Notes under the pieces: model-generated
Told to the model about the DNA's origin: nothing
The model's database searches: none
The model's input: the letters and a program-made list of their open reading frames with translations, nothing else
Source of the DNA: Clostridiales bacterium
GTDB taxonomy: Bacteria > Bacillota > Clostridia > Oscillospirales > QAMX01
Assembly (NCBI GenBank): GCA_003149835.1
Contig: QAMX01000055.1
Location: forward strand, 1-8,246
Length of the DNA stretch: 8,246 nt
Reading direction: 5' to 3'
Position numbers and translations under genes: made by a program
Part shown: piece after piece, positions 1 to 7,146 of the stretch
Position numbering within the stretch: position 1 is the stretch's first letter
Layout of the letters: each line of letters begins with the position of its first letter

Positions 1-132
1 TGGAGCGCTCTCGTCTCTGTGAAACGCAGATTTTTGCGAGCCGGTCGAAAACGGCTCCGCCAATTTTGTTTTGAAACCTCCGCGGGGCGGCGCCTGTTTT
101 CAGGCGCAAAGCCAATCGGGGACGTTTCTTTT

Positions 133-141
133 ATTATACCA
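133..141 (-). promoter_or_regulatory. Putative minus-strand promoter, extended -10
   Basis: Read on the minus strand, positions 141-133 give TGG followed by a perfect TATAAT, an extended -10 element. The -35 region is weak: TTTCAT at 17-bp spacing or GTTTCA at 18 bp. Transcription would start near 126 and leave the window to the left, through the two small hairpins, so the gene or RNA it serves cannot be seen. The surrounding A/T-rich stretch (about 122-180) contrasts with the GC-rich flanks, which supports a promoter region. Confidence 0.4.
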
Positions 142-205
142 TATCCCTTTTGAAAATGAAACATACAATTGGAAAATTTCGGGGCCTTCGGCGGACGCGT
201 TCTGT

Positions 206-222
206 TTTACACAGATTTAACG
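206..222 (+). promoter_or_regulatory. Pho-box-like direct repeat upstream of pstS
   Basis: TTTACA (206-211) and TTAACG (217-222) form a direct repeat with an 11-bp period, one DNA turn. This matches the known layout of PhoP/PhoB sites, which in Bacillus are TTAACA-like hexamers repeated every 11 bp. The pair ends 8 bp before the candidate -35 of the pstS promoter, where an OmpR-family activator would contact RNA polymerase. Only two repeats are visible. The likely binder is the response regulator encoded at 4689-5372. Confidence 0.5.
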
Positions 223-230
223 AAAAACCG

Positions 231-260
231 GTGACGGGCTTTACCTCGGTCCGCTATACT
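231..260 (+). promoter_or_regulatory. Putative promoter of the pst operon
   Basis: A -10 element TATACT (255-260) lies 18 bp after a weak -35 GTGACG (231-236). The poor -35 and near-consensus -10 are what is expected of an activator-dependent promoter, and the Pho-box-like repeat sits directly upstream. The start site would fall near 267, giving a leader of about 44 nt to the pstS start codon. Confidence 0.5.
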
Positions 261-310
261 GATAGGCGTCAACAAACAAACCTATTGAAAAAAAAGGAGA
301 ACGGTTTCCC

Positions 311-1180
311 ATGAAAAAAACGATCAGACAAACGCTTGGCGCGCTGCTGTCGCTCTTGATGGTCGCGGTATTGTTCGCCGGCTGCGGAAAGACGGACGAC
401 AAAATCACGGTCGTCTCTCGTGAAGACGGCTCCGGCACGCGCGGCGCCTTCATCGAGCTTTTCGGCATCGAAGAAAAAGATGCGGACGGCAACAAGATCG
501 ACCGCACCATCGCCACCGCCGAAACCACCAACAGCACCTCCGTCATGATGACCTCCATCAGCGGAAACGCGTCGGGAATCGGGTATGTCTCGCTCGGCTC
601 GCTGAACAATACGGTCAAGGCGCTTACCATCGACGGCGCGGCTGCCAGCGTAGACAATATCAAGAACGGCACTTATAAGATCTCGCGTCCCTTCCTGATC
701 GCCACCCGCGCCGACGTCAATGAGCTCACCGAGGACTTCATCCGCTTCATTATGAGCGAGAGCGGACAAGCCGTCGTCGCCGAAAAAGGGTATATTCCGC
801 AGGAATCCGCCACGGCCTACACCACAGACGGCACCCGTTCAGGTAAGATTACCATCGAAGGCTCCTCCTCCGTCACGCCGGTCATGCAGCTTTTGAAGGA
901 AGCCTATGTCGCTCTGAATCCCTCCGTGGAGATCGCGATTCAGCAAACCGATTCGAGCACGGGGATCCGGACGCTGATCGAAGGCTACTGCGACATCGGC
1001 ATGGCCTCGCGCGCGCTCAAAGACAGCGAGCTCTCCGCCGGTCTCTCCGTCACCGAAATCGCCACAGACGGTATCGCCGTCATCGTCAATCACGAAAACA
1101 GCATCGACGGACTCACAAGCGAGCAGGTCAAAAAAATCTATACGGGCGAAATCACGACTTGGTCCGAGCTGAACGGCTGA
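311..1180 (+). CDS. pstS: Phosphate-binding lipoprotein PstS, circularly permuted
   Basis: This is the extracellular phosphate-binding protein of the Pst ABC importer, 289 aa. Residues 1-24 form a lipoprotein signal peptide with lipobox FAGC; Cys25 would be lipidated and anchored to the membrane. AAGGAGA (294-300) lies 10 nt before the ATG. The order of the two family halves is swapped. Residues 31-163 are the part normally at the C-terminus: SREDGSGTRGAF (36-47), whose R37, S41, G42 and T43 match the phosphate-binding R135, S139, G140 and T141 of E. coli PstS, then GYVSLGS, and an end at GYIP (160-163). After a linker of about 15 residues comes the normal N-terminal half: GSSSVTP (184-190), DIGMASR (228-234), KDSE, and an end at TTWSELNG, followed by the stop. 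All ligand-contact motifs remain, so it is probably functional. It is the first gene of the operon and well separated from pstC. Confidence 0.95.
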   Translation: MKKTIRQTLGALLSLLMVAVLFAGCGKTDDKITVVSREDGSGTRGAFIELFGIEEKDADGNKIDRTIATAETTNSTSVMMTSISGNASGIGYVSLGSLNNTVKALTIDGAAASVDNIKNGTYKISRPFLIATRADVNELTEDFIRFIMSESGQAVVAEKGYIPQESATAYTTDGTRSGKITIEGSSSVTPVMQLLKEAYVALNPSVEIAIQQTDSSTGIRTLIEGYCDIGMASRALKDSELSAGLSVTEIATDGIAVIVNHENSIDGLTSEQVKKIYTGEITTWSELNG

Positions 1181-1260
1181 CCTGCGCGGCCGGCAGCTTC
1201 CGCTTCTGTCCAATGTCCGGAGCCGCCGCGCCGAATCCCCCTTGCTATCCCTCTCTTTTT

Positions 1261-1316
1261 GGAACCGGCGCGCGGCCGGCGGAGTGTCTTTCCGCTGCGC
1301 CGGCCGCGCCGGTTCC
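1261..1316 (+). other. Strong GC-rich hairpin between pstS and pstC
   Basis: The left arm at 1261-1281 pairs with the right arm at 1298-1316 over 19 bp (outer bases GGAACCGGCGC with GCGCCGGTTCC), interrupted only by a 2-base CG bulge in the left arm; the loop is 16 bases. The T-run (about 1254-1259) lies before the hairpin, and what follows is a C-run, so this is not a standard intrinsic terminator. In a transport operon this position suggests an RNA-stability or attenuation element that gives more binding protein than membrane subunits. That function is an inference. The 180-base gap otherwise holds only the pstC ribosome binding site. Confidence 0.6.
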
Positions 1317-1360
1317 CCCCTAATGCGATCTAACGTTACGAATCGGATTGGAGAACGTCT

Positions 1361-2314
1361 ATGAAACCATTCCGCGAACAGCTGATGAAAATGGTCTTTC
1401 TCCTCGCCGCCTGTATTTCCATCGCCGCAGTCCTGCTCATCTGCCTGTTCCTGTTTGCCAACGGCATTCCGGCGATTGGAAAAATCGGCGTACTGGACTT
1501 TCTGCTCGGAAAAACCTGGCTGCCTTCCAACGGGCTGTTCGGCATTTTTCCGATGATTCTCGGCAGTATCTATGTGACCGCCGGCGCCATCCTCTTCGGT
1601 GTGCCGCTCGGTATTTTGGCCGCGGTCTTTATGACCTATTACTGCCCGGCCAAGCTTTATAAGCTCTTAAAACCCGCCGTCAACCTCCTCGCCGGAATCC
1701 CTTCGATCGTCTACGGCTTTTTCGGGCTCGTCGTCATCGTGCCGTTGATGCAGCAGCTTTTCGGCGGCAGCGGCAAAAGCATTCTGACAGCGTCCATCCT
1801 GCTGGGCATCATGATCCTTCCGACGATCATCAACGTCTCCGAATCCTCTTTGCGCGCGGTGCCCGAAACCTATTTTGACGGCGCGCTCGCGCTCGGCGCA
1901 ACGCGGGAACGCGCCGTTTTTGCCGTCATGCTTCCCGCCGCGCGCTCCGGCGTGACGACGGGCGTGATTCTCGGCATCGGCCGCGCCATCGGCGAGACGA
2001 TGGCGGTGAGCATGGTCGCCGGCAATCAGACGGCGATGCCCGGCGGCATTCTCTCCGGCGTGCGCACGCTGACGGCGAACATCGTCATCGAAATGGGCTA
2101 CGCCGCCGACCTTCACCGCGAAGCGCTGATCGCGACGGCGGTGGTGCTGTTTGTTTTCATCCTGATCATCAACCTGATTTTCTCAATTTTGAAAAGAAAG
2201 GAAAACGCATGGAGCCAATCAACAAAACGACGGCGCGCGAAAAGTGGAAAAGCTATAAAAAGCACCCGCTCTCCCTCGTGCTCTTCCTGCTCGTCGCCGG
2301 AGCCGCGGTCGTAA
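1361..2314 (+). CDS. pstC: Phosphate ABC transporter permease PstC
   Basis: One of the two membrane subunits forming the phosphate channel of the Pst importer, 317 aa. Hydrophobic segments lie at roughly 10-34, 64-93, 105-131, 140-158, 195-220 and 255-277, the usual six. The PstC-typical [11 protein letters not shown] is at 112-122, and the cytoplasmic EAA loop that docks on PstB spans about 161-194 (SSLRAVPETYFDGALALGATRE region), followed by GIGRAIGETMA. The ATG is preceded by GGAGAA (1350-1355) at good spacing. The conserved family sequence ends near LKRK (277-280). The remaining 37 residues are rich in Lys, Arg, Ser and Pro and are read in another frame across the first 106 bases of pstA. 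That tail is unlike PstC and may be a dispensable extension or the result of a lost stop codon or sequencing frameshift. Confidence 0.95.
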   Translation: MKPFREQLMKMVFLLAACISIAAVLLICLFLFANGIPAIGKIGVLDFLLGKTWLPSNGLFGIFPMILGSIYVTAGAILFGVPLGILAAVFMTYYCPAKLYKLLKPAVNLLAGIPSIVYGFFGLVVIVPLMQQLFGGSGKSILTASILLGIMILPTIINVSESSLRAVPETYFDGALALGATRERAVFAVMLPAARSGVTTGVILGIGRAIGETMAVSMVAGNQTAMPGGILSGVRTLTANIVIEMGYAADLHREALIATAVVLFVFILIINLIFSILKRKENAWSQSTKRRRAKSGKAIKSTRSPSCSSCSSPEPRS

Positions 2315-3075
2315 CCGTCGGTATCCTGCTGTTCCTGATCGCTTATATCCTGATGAAGGGCATTCCCCATCTGCGGCTTTCATTGTTCGCATGGGAATAC
2401 AACAGCGAAAACGTCTCCATGCTGCCGGCGATCGTCAACACGGTTTTGATGACGGCTTTATCGCTGCTGCTCGCCGTACCTGTCGGCCTCTTTTCCGCAA
2501 TCTATCTGACCGAATACGCCGGCAGCCGCAACCGTCTCGTCGCCGTCGTGCGCATCACGGCCGAAACGCTGTCGGGAATCCCCTCTATTGTCTACGGTCT
2601 GTTCGGTTATCTGGTTTTCTTTCTCGCCTGCGGCTTTGGCTATTCTCTGCTCGGCGGCGCGCTGACGCTGGCGATTATGATTCTGCCGCTGATCATGCGG
2701 ACGACCGAGGAAGCGCTCAAAGCCGTTCCGGCAACCTATCGGGAAGGCAGTTACGGCCTCGGCGCCCGGAAGCTGCGCACGATTTTCCGCATTGTGCTCC
2801 CGTCGGCGATGCCGGGCATTTTGTCCGGCGTCGTGCTCGGGATCGGCCGCATCGTCGGAGAGACGGCGGCGCTGATCTATACGGCGGGGACCCTGCCGGA
2901 AATCTGCGACAGCCTGCTGGACTCCGGCGCGACGCTTTCGGTGCATATGTACGCGCTTCTCTCCGAGGGCTTTTATACCGACGAGGCCTATGCGACCGCG
3001 GTCGTCCTGCTCGTTCTCGTGATCGCTATCAACGCGGCCGCCGGCTGTCTCGCCAAAAAAATCGCCACGAGGTAA
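2209..3075 (+). CDS. pstA: Phosphate ABC transporter permease PstA
   Basis: The second channel subunit of the Pst importer, 288 aa, pairing with PstC in the membrane. After a basic cytoplasmic N-terminus, hydrophobic segments lie at about 21-48, 71-101, 122-141, 146-164, 200-225 and 259-281. [13 protein letters not shown] (122-134) and the EAA loop (about 167-200, [20 protein letters not shown]) followed by [12 protein letters not shown] are diagnostic for PstA. The start ATG follows AAAGGA (2197-2202) with a 6-nt gap, and it lies inside the end of the pstC reading frame in another frame (106-nt overlap), so translation is probably coupled. The gene ends 4 nt before pstB. Length is normal and no key motif is missing. 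Confidence 0.96.
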   Translation: MEPINKTTAREKWKSYKKHPLSLVLFLLVAGAAVVTVGILLFLIAYILMKGIPHLRLSLFAWEYNSENVSMLPAIVNTVLMTALSLLLAVPVGLFSAIYLTEYAGSRNRLVAVVRITAETLSGIPSIVYGLFGYLVFFLACGFGYSLLGGALTLAIMILPLIMRTTEEALKAVPATYREGSYGLGARKLRTIFRIVLPSAMPGILSGVVLGIGRIVGETAALIYTAGTLPEICDSLLDSGATLSVHMYALLSEGFYTDEAYATAVVLLVLVIAINAAAGCLAKKIATR

Positions 3076-3079
3076 TCGC

Positions 3080-3829
3080 ATGGAAAAGCTGAAAATTGAC
3101 AATCTAAACTTGATGTACGGCTCCTTTCAGGCGCTGAAAAACGTCAACCTGAGTATCCCGTCAAACGAAATCACCGCTTTTATCGGCCCCTCCGGCTGCG
3201 GCAAGTCGACGCTTTTGAAATCGCTCAACCGGATGAACGACCTCGTCGAGGGCTGTCGGATCACCGGCGGCGTTTATCTGGACGGCGAGGACATCTATCA
3301 CGGCATGGACGTGAGCCTGCTGCGGAAGCGGGTCGGCATGGTGTTTCAAAAGCCGAACCCGTTTCCGATGAGCATTTACGACAACGTGGCCTTCGGCCCG
3401 CGGACGCACGGCGTCCGCGCACGGCACCGTCTGGATGAGATGGTGGAATCTTCACTCCGCGCCGCGGCGATCTGGGACGAGGTCAAGGACCGTCTCAAAA
3501 CAAGCGCCTTGCAGCTTTCGGGCGGGCAGCAGCAGCGGCTCTGCATTGCGCGGGCTCTGGCCGTTCAGCCCGAGGTTCTCCTGATGGACGAGCCGACAAG
3601 CGCGCTCGACCCAATTTCCACCTCGCGGATTGAAGACCTTGCGTCCGAGCTCAAAAAAGAGTATACTATCGTTATCGTGACCCACAATATGCAGCAGGCG
3701 GCGCGGATATCCGACCGGACGGCCTTTTTTCTGCTCGGCGAGGTCGTAGAATATACCGACACGGAAACGATGTTTTCCGTGCCCAAGGATCCGCGGACAG
3801 AGGATTATATCACCGGGAGGTTCGGCTAA
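3080..3829 (+). CDS. pstB: Phosphate ABC transporter ATPase PstB
   Basis: The ATP-hydrolysing subunit of the Pst importer, 249 aa, working as a dimer on the cytoplasmic face of PstC/PstA. All ABC motifs are intact: Walker [10 protein letters not shown] (36-44), Q-loop Gln90 in VFQKPNPFP, signature LSGGQQQR (146-153), Walker B VLLMDE (166-171), D-loop SALD (174-177) and switch His202 in [26 protein letters not shown] and the SLNRMND stretch after Walker A are typical of PstB rather than other importers. The ribosome binding site GAGG (3069-3072) lies within the last codons of pstA, which indicates translation as one operon. The stop codon shares its last base with the phoU start (TAATG), so phoU translation is likely coupled to pstB. 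Confidence 0.97.
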   Translation: MEKLKIDNLNLMYGSFQALKNVNLSIPSNEITAFIGPSGCGKSTLLKSLNRMNDLVEGCRITGGVYLDGEDIYHGMDVSLLRKRVGMVFQKPNPFPMSIYDNVAFGPRTHGVRARHRLDEMVESSLRAAAIWDEVKDRLKTSALQLSGGQQQRLCIARALAVQPEVLLMDEPTSALDPISTSRIEDLASELKKEYTIVIVTHNMQQAARISDRTAFFLLGEVVEYTDTETMFSVPKDPRTEDYITGRFG

Positions 3830-4515
3830 TGAGAATCCGATTTGAAGAACAGCTGCGCCGCTTAAACGTCGAGCTGATTACGATGGGCGCGCTGTGCGAG
3901 GATGCGATTTCCGCGGCCATCAAAGGCCTGCTGGCCGACGACGAGCCGTTGCTGCAAAAGGTGTTCGCCGCTGATCACGACATCGACCGCAAAGAGCGGG
4001 ATATTGAATCGCTCTGTATGCGGCTGCTTTTGCAGCAGCAGCCCGTGGCGCGCGATCTGCGCGTAATTTCCTCGGCGCTGAAAATGATCTCCGACATGGA
4101 ACGGATCGGCGATCAGGCCGCCGATATCGCCGAAATCACCAAGTACATCCAAAATCACCGCAACGAACACCTGAAAAGCCGGCTGCATATCCACGCGATG
4201 GCCGCCGCGGCGGTAAAAATGGTGACCGACAGCATCGACTCATTTGTCAAAAAGGATCTGGCGCTGGCCCGCTCGGTCATGGCTTATGACGACGTCGTCG
4301 ATAAGCTCTTCGACGAGGTAAAGCAGGAGCTCATCGAGCTGATTTCCGAAAAAAGCGCCGACGGAGAGCTCTGCGTCGATTTCCTGATGATTGCGAAATA
4401 CCTCGAACGCATCGGCGACCACGCCGTCAACATCGCGGAATGGGTCGAGTTCTCGATCACCGGCCGGCATTTGAGCGAGGAGTGGCGCGACACCGCGGAG
4501 GACTTCTCGCTATAA
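3829..4515 (+). CDS. phoU: Phosphate signalling protein PhoU
   Basis: PhoU is a cytoplasmic, all-helical adaptor known to connect the Pst transporter to the PhoR sensor kinase and to restrain Pho signalling and phosphate uptake when phosphate is plentiful. This copy has 228 aa, the normal length, with two PhoU repeats. Their metal-binding helix signatures are both intact: ERIGDQAADIAE (91-102) and ERIGDHAVNIAE (193-204). The start codon overlaps the pstB stop by one base, with GGGAGG (3815-3820) as ribosome binding site inside pstB. Its place between pstB and the two-component genes fits its role. No truncation or missing motif is visible. Confidence 0.96.
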   Translation: MRIRFEEQLRRLNVELITMGALCEDAISAAIKGLLADDEPLLQKVFAADHDIDRKERDIESLCMRLLLQQQPVARDLRVISSALKMISDMERIGDQAADIAEITKYIQNHRNEHLKSRLHIHAMAAAAVKMVTDSIDSFVKKDLALARSVMAYDDVVDKLFDEVKQELIELISEKSADGELCVDFLMIAKYLERIGDHAVNIAEWVEFSITGRHLSEEWRDTAEDFSL

Positions 4516-4688
4516 GCGCGGCAAACGGTCGAGTGAAGACGCGTTTCCCCAAAAATTTCCTGCTCTCTTGACAGACGAGCCGCGCGCGCCGCAGGCCTCT
4601 GTTTTTTGTGCCGGAGACGGGGATTTTCCAAAAAGCAGTAAAGCGATTCGTCTGTAACCAGCAGACCGACAGGAGGAGCGAAAGCCGG

Positions 4689-5372
4689 ATGATCTATATT
4701 TTGGAAGACGACAACAGCATACGCGAGCTCGTCGCCTATACGCTGAACCAGAGCGGCCTGCCGGCGCTGGGCTTTGCTTTGCCTTCCGCCTTTTGGGCCG
4801 CGCTCCGGGCGGAACGGCCGCAGCTCGTGCTGCTTGATATCATGCTGCCGGAGGAGGACGGCCTTTCGATCCTGAAAAAGCTGCGCTCGGCTCCCGACAC
4901 CAGAGCCCTGCCCGTTATGATGCTGACGGCAAAGGGCAGCGAATACGACAAGGTCGTCGGGCTGGACAGCGGCGCCGACGACTATTTGCCGAAACCGTTC
5001 GGCATGATGGAGCTGATATCGCGCGTCAAGGCGCTGCTGCGCAGGACGGCCGAGCCCGAATGCGCCGAACCGGAGGAATTCCGGCTCGGCGCGCTGTGCG
5101 TCTCCCCCGCCAGACATCTGGCAACGGTATGCGGACAGAGCGTCGCGCTCACTTACAAGGAATTCGAGCTGCTCTGTCTTCTGCTCGCCAACCCCGGCAT
5201 CGTCTTTACGCGCGATGCGCTTTTAAACCGAATCTGGGGATACGACTATGACGGGGAGAGCCGGACCGTGGACGTACACATCCGCTCTCTCCGGCAAAAG
5301 CTTGGCACATGCGCCGCGTATATTGAAACCGTGCGCGGCGTCGGATACAGAGCGGTGGTGAATATCCCGTGA
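4689..5372 (+). CDS. phoB: OmpR-family phosphate response regulator (PhoB/PhoP)
   Basis: DNA-binding response regulator of 227 aa, called phoB in proteobacteria and phoP in Bacillus. Residues 1-119 are the receiver: acidic pair D7/D8, phosphorylation site D50 in LLDIMLP, T80 and K102 in LPKPF. Residues about 128-226 are a winged-helix effector domain, with the recognition helix around RTVDVHIRSLRQKLG (192-206) and the terminal hairpin VRGVGYR. The frame is open further upstream (from a GTG at 4608), but the receiver begins with MIYILEDD, and AGGAGGAG (4671-4678) precedes this ATG, so 4689 is chosen. The stop overlaps the kinase GTG start (GTGA). Its identity as the Pho regulator rests on its neighbours; the same fold serves other OmpR-family pathways. 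Confidence 0.92.
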   Translation: MIYILEDDNSIRELVAYTLNQSGLPALGFALPSAFWAALRAERPQLVLLDIMLPEEDGLSILKKLRSAPDTRALPVMMLTAKGSEYDKVVGLDSGADDYLPKPFGMMELISRVKALLRRTAEPECAEPEEFRLGALCVSPARHLATVCGQSVALTYKEFELLCLLLANPGIVFTRDALLNRIWGYDYDGESRTVDVHIRSLRQKLGTCAAYIETVRGVGYRAVVNIP

Positions 5373-7027
5373 CCCGGAAAATCTTTCGTTCCATCATGCT
5401 CGTCGCCGCGGCGGTTCTTCTGCTTTCCTTTGTCTTGATTTTCAGCGTGCTGTACCGATATGCCATTGAAAGCTTTACGGCGCAGCTCCGCTCGGAATGC
5501 GACGCCCTCGCCTATGGAACCGAGCAGCTTGGCCTGTCCTTTTTGCAACGGCTTCCGTCTGACAGCAACCGCGTCACTCTCGTCGCGCCGGACGGCGCCG
5601 TGCTGTTTGACAATATCGACGGCGCGGCCGCGCTCGGCAATCACGGCGACCGCGAAGAAATTCAGGAAGCCATGCGGAGCGGCCGCGGCGAAAGCGTGCG
5701 CTACTCCGACACCTTGACGGAAAAAACCGTGAATTGCGCCGTCCGGCTCGAAGACGGCTCGGTGCTCCGCGTCTCCGGGGCGCAGTACAGCGCCGTCACG
5801 CTGCTGCTCGGCCTTCTCCAGCCGGGAATTGTCGTTCTCGCCGCCGCGCTTGTGTGTTCCGGCCTGCTCGCGCACAGAGCCGCAAAAAGCATCCTCCGGC
5901 CGATCAACGAAATCGACCTCGCCCACCCCGAGCAGGCCGACGTTTATGAGGAGCTGTCTCCCCTGCTCTCGCGGCTTGCGAAGCAACGCCGTGAGATCCG
6001 CGCGCAAATGAAGGAGCTGGAACGCAAGCGAGAGGAATTCGCCGTCATTACCGGAAACATGAGCGAGGGGTTGTTGATCGTCGACCGAAATATGGATATC
6101 CTCTCTTTTAATGCCAGCGCCGCGCGGCTGTTTGACATTCCGCCCGATTTCTCCGGCGGAAACCTCCTCTCGCTGAACCGGTCCCAAAGCCTGCGCAGCG
6201 CGGCGGCCGAGGCCGTCGCCGGCAGGCACAGCGAGCGGCAAGCCGAGCTGGGCGGCCGCGTCTATCAGTTGATCGCCAATCCGGTTCTGCCGGACGGAAA
6301 TCTTGCCGGCGCCGTTCTGGTGATTCTCGACGTCACGGAAAAGGAGGAGCGCGACCGCCTCCGGCGCGAATTCAGCGCCAATGTCTCTCACGAATTGAAG
6401 ACGCCGCTCACCTCCATCTCCGGCATCGCCGAGATCATGGCCAACGGCTTGGTCAAGCCGGAGGATACCCGCCGTTTCTCAGCGACAATCTATCAGGAGG
6501 CTTCCCGTCTGATTACGCTGATCGACGATATTATCCAGCTCGCCCGCTTGGACGAAGGGTCCGAGGCGATTCGCTTTGAACCGGTCGACCTGTATGCTTT
6601 ATCAGAGGCGGTTTTGCAACGTCTGCAAACGGATGCCGAAAAAAAGAAGCTGCAGCTCGCGTTGACCGGCGAACATGAAACCGTCATGGGTTCGCAGCGG
6701 ATTTTAGATGAGATCCTCTATAATCTCTGTGACAACGCCGTCAAATATAACAAAGAGAATGGAAGCGTTACCGTTTCCATTCAAAAGACCGACGGAAAAA
6801 CGCAGCTGTGCGTCGCCGATACGGGCATCGGCATTCCCGCCGCCGACAGAGAACGGGTATTCGAGCGGTTTTACCGCGTTGACAAAAGCCATTCCAAAGA
6901 CGTCGGCGGAACCGGATTGGGGCTGGCCATCGTCAAGCACGGCTGCGCGCTTCATCACGCCGCGATCTCCCTGATCAGCCAGCCGGACTGCGGCACAACC
7001 GTCACGCTGACCTTCCCTCCCGCATAG
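5369..7027 (+). CDS. phoR: PhoR-type sensor histidine kinase
   Basis: Membrane sensor kinase of 552 aa that would phosphorylate the preceding response regulator. TM1 is at about 9-29, an extracytoplasmic PAS-like sensor at about 30-142 (VTLVAPDGAVLFDN, DREEIQEAM, RYSDTL), TM2 at about 143-167, a short HAMP-like linker beginning at LRPINEIDL, and a cytoplasmic PAS domain at about 219-330. The kinase core follows: H-box SHELKTPLT with His341, N-box with N452 and N456, G1 DTGIGIP (484-490), F-box FERFYRVD and G2 GGTGLGLA (513-520). All catalytic motifs are intact. The start is GTG, overlapping the response-regulator stop by four bases, so the pair is translationally coupled. The architecture matches Firmicutes PhoR, although WalK-like kinases share parts of it; the pst/phoU context decides for PhoR. 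Confidence 0.93.
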   Translation: MTRKIFRSIMLVAAAVLLLSFVLIFSVLYRYAIESFTAQLRSECDALAYGTEQLGLSFLQRLPSDSNRVTLVAPDGAVLFDNIDGAAALGNHGDREEIQEAMRSGRGESVRYSDTLTEKTVNCAVRLEDGSVLRVSGAQYSAVTLLLGLLQPGIVVLAAALVCSGLLAHRAAKSILRPINEIDLAHPEQADVYEELSPLLSRLAKQRREIRAQMKELERKREEFAVITGNMSEGLLIVDRNMDILSFNASAARLFDIPPDFSGGNLLSLNRSQSLRSAAAEAVAGRHSERQAELGGRVYQLIANPVLPDGNLAGAVLVILDVTEKEERDRLRREFSANVSHELKTPLTSISGIAEIMANGLVKPEDTRRFSATIYQEASRLITLIDDIIQLARLDEGSEAIRFEPVDLYALSEAVLQRLQTDAEKKKLQLALTGEHETVMGSQRILDEILYNLCDNAVKYNKENGSVTVSIQKTDGKTQLCVADTGIGIPAADRERVFERFYRVDKSHSKDVGGTGLGLAIVKHGCALHHAAISLISQPDCGTTVTLTFPPA

Positions 7028-7146
7028 CGCAGCCGGGCGCGCGGGGCGTTTTGGGAGATCCCGTCGGGTGTCGCACAATGCCTTCCGTTCACAGGCGCTC
7101 CCGGCTCTTCCGCGCTGAACCGGCGCCGCGTGCGTCCAAAGGCCGT
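7028..7146. other. Short convergent intergenic region without clear terminator
   Basis: This stretch separates the 3' ends of phoR (plus) and the Spo0A-like gene (minus). An imperfect inverted repeat GGCGC...CGG / CCG...GCGCC is present around 7096-7128, but no T-run follows on either strand. No gene or recognisable RNA is visible. Transcripts from either side may therefore run into the opposing gene. Confidence 0.45.

Larger units (their letters stand above)
1..240. other. Intergenic region with divergent promoters and two small hairpins
   Basis: No convincing gene is visible here. Two short inverted repeats are present: GAGCCG/CGGCTC (38-43 with 52-57, 8-base loop) and GCGCCTG/CAGGCGC (90-96 with 101-107, TTTT loop). 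Neither is followed by a T-run on either strand, so they do not look like intrinsic terminators. Together with the minus-strand promoter at 133-141 they may form the structured leader of a gene or RNA lying to the left of the window. On the minus strand a frame starting with TTG at 63 stays open to the window edge (21 codons), but the GGAGG at 81-77 is 13 bases from it, which is too far to be persuasive. Confidence 0.4.

Noticed and set aside
4568..4607. A perfect TTGACA and a T6 run between phoU and the response regulator, as a promoter or terminator
   Set aside because: No -10 element lies 16-18 bp after the TTGACA (that stretch is GC-rich), and only a weak bulged stem precedes the T-run. 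A separate promoter for the two-component genes is not supported by sequence.
4608..4688. An upstream GTG start adding 27 residues to the response regulator
   Set aside because: Receiver domains begin right at MIYILEDD, and an AGGAGGAG is placed before the ATG at 4689.
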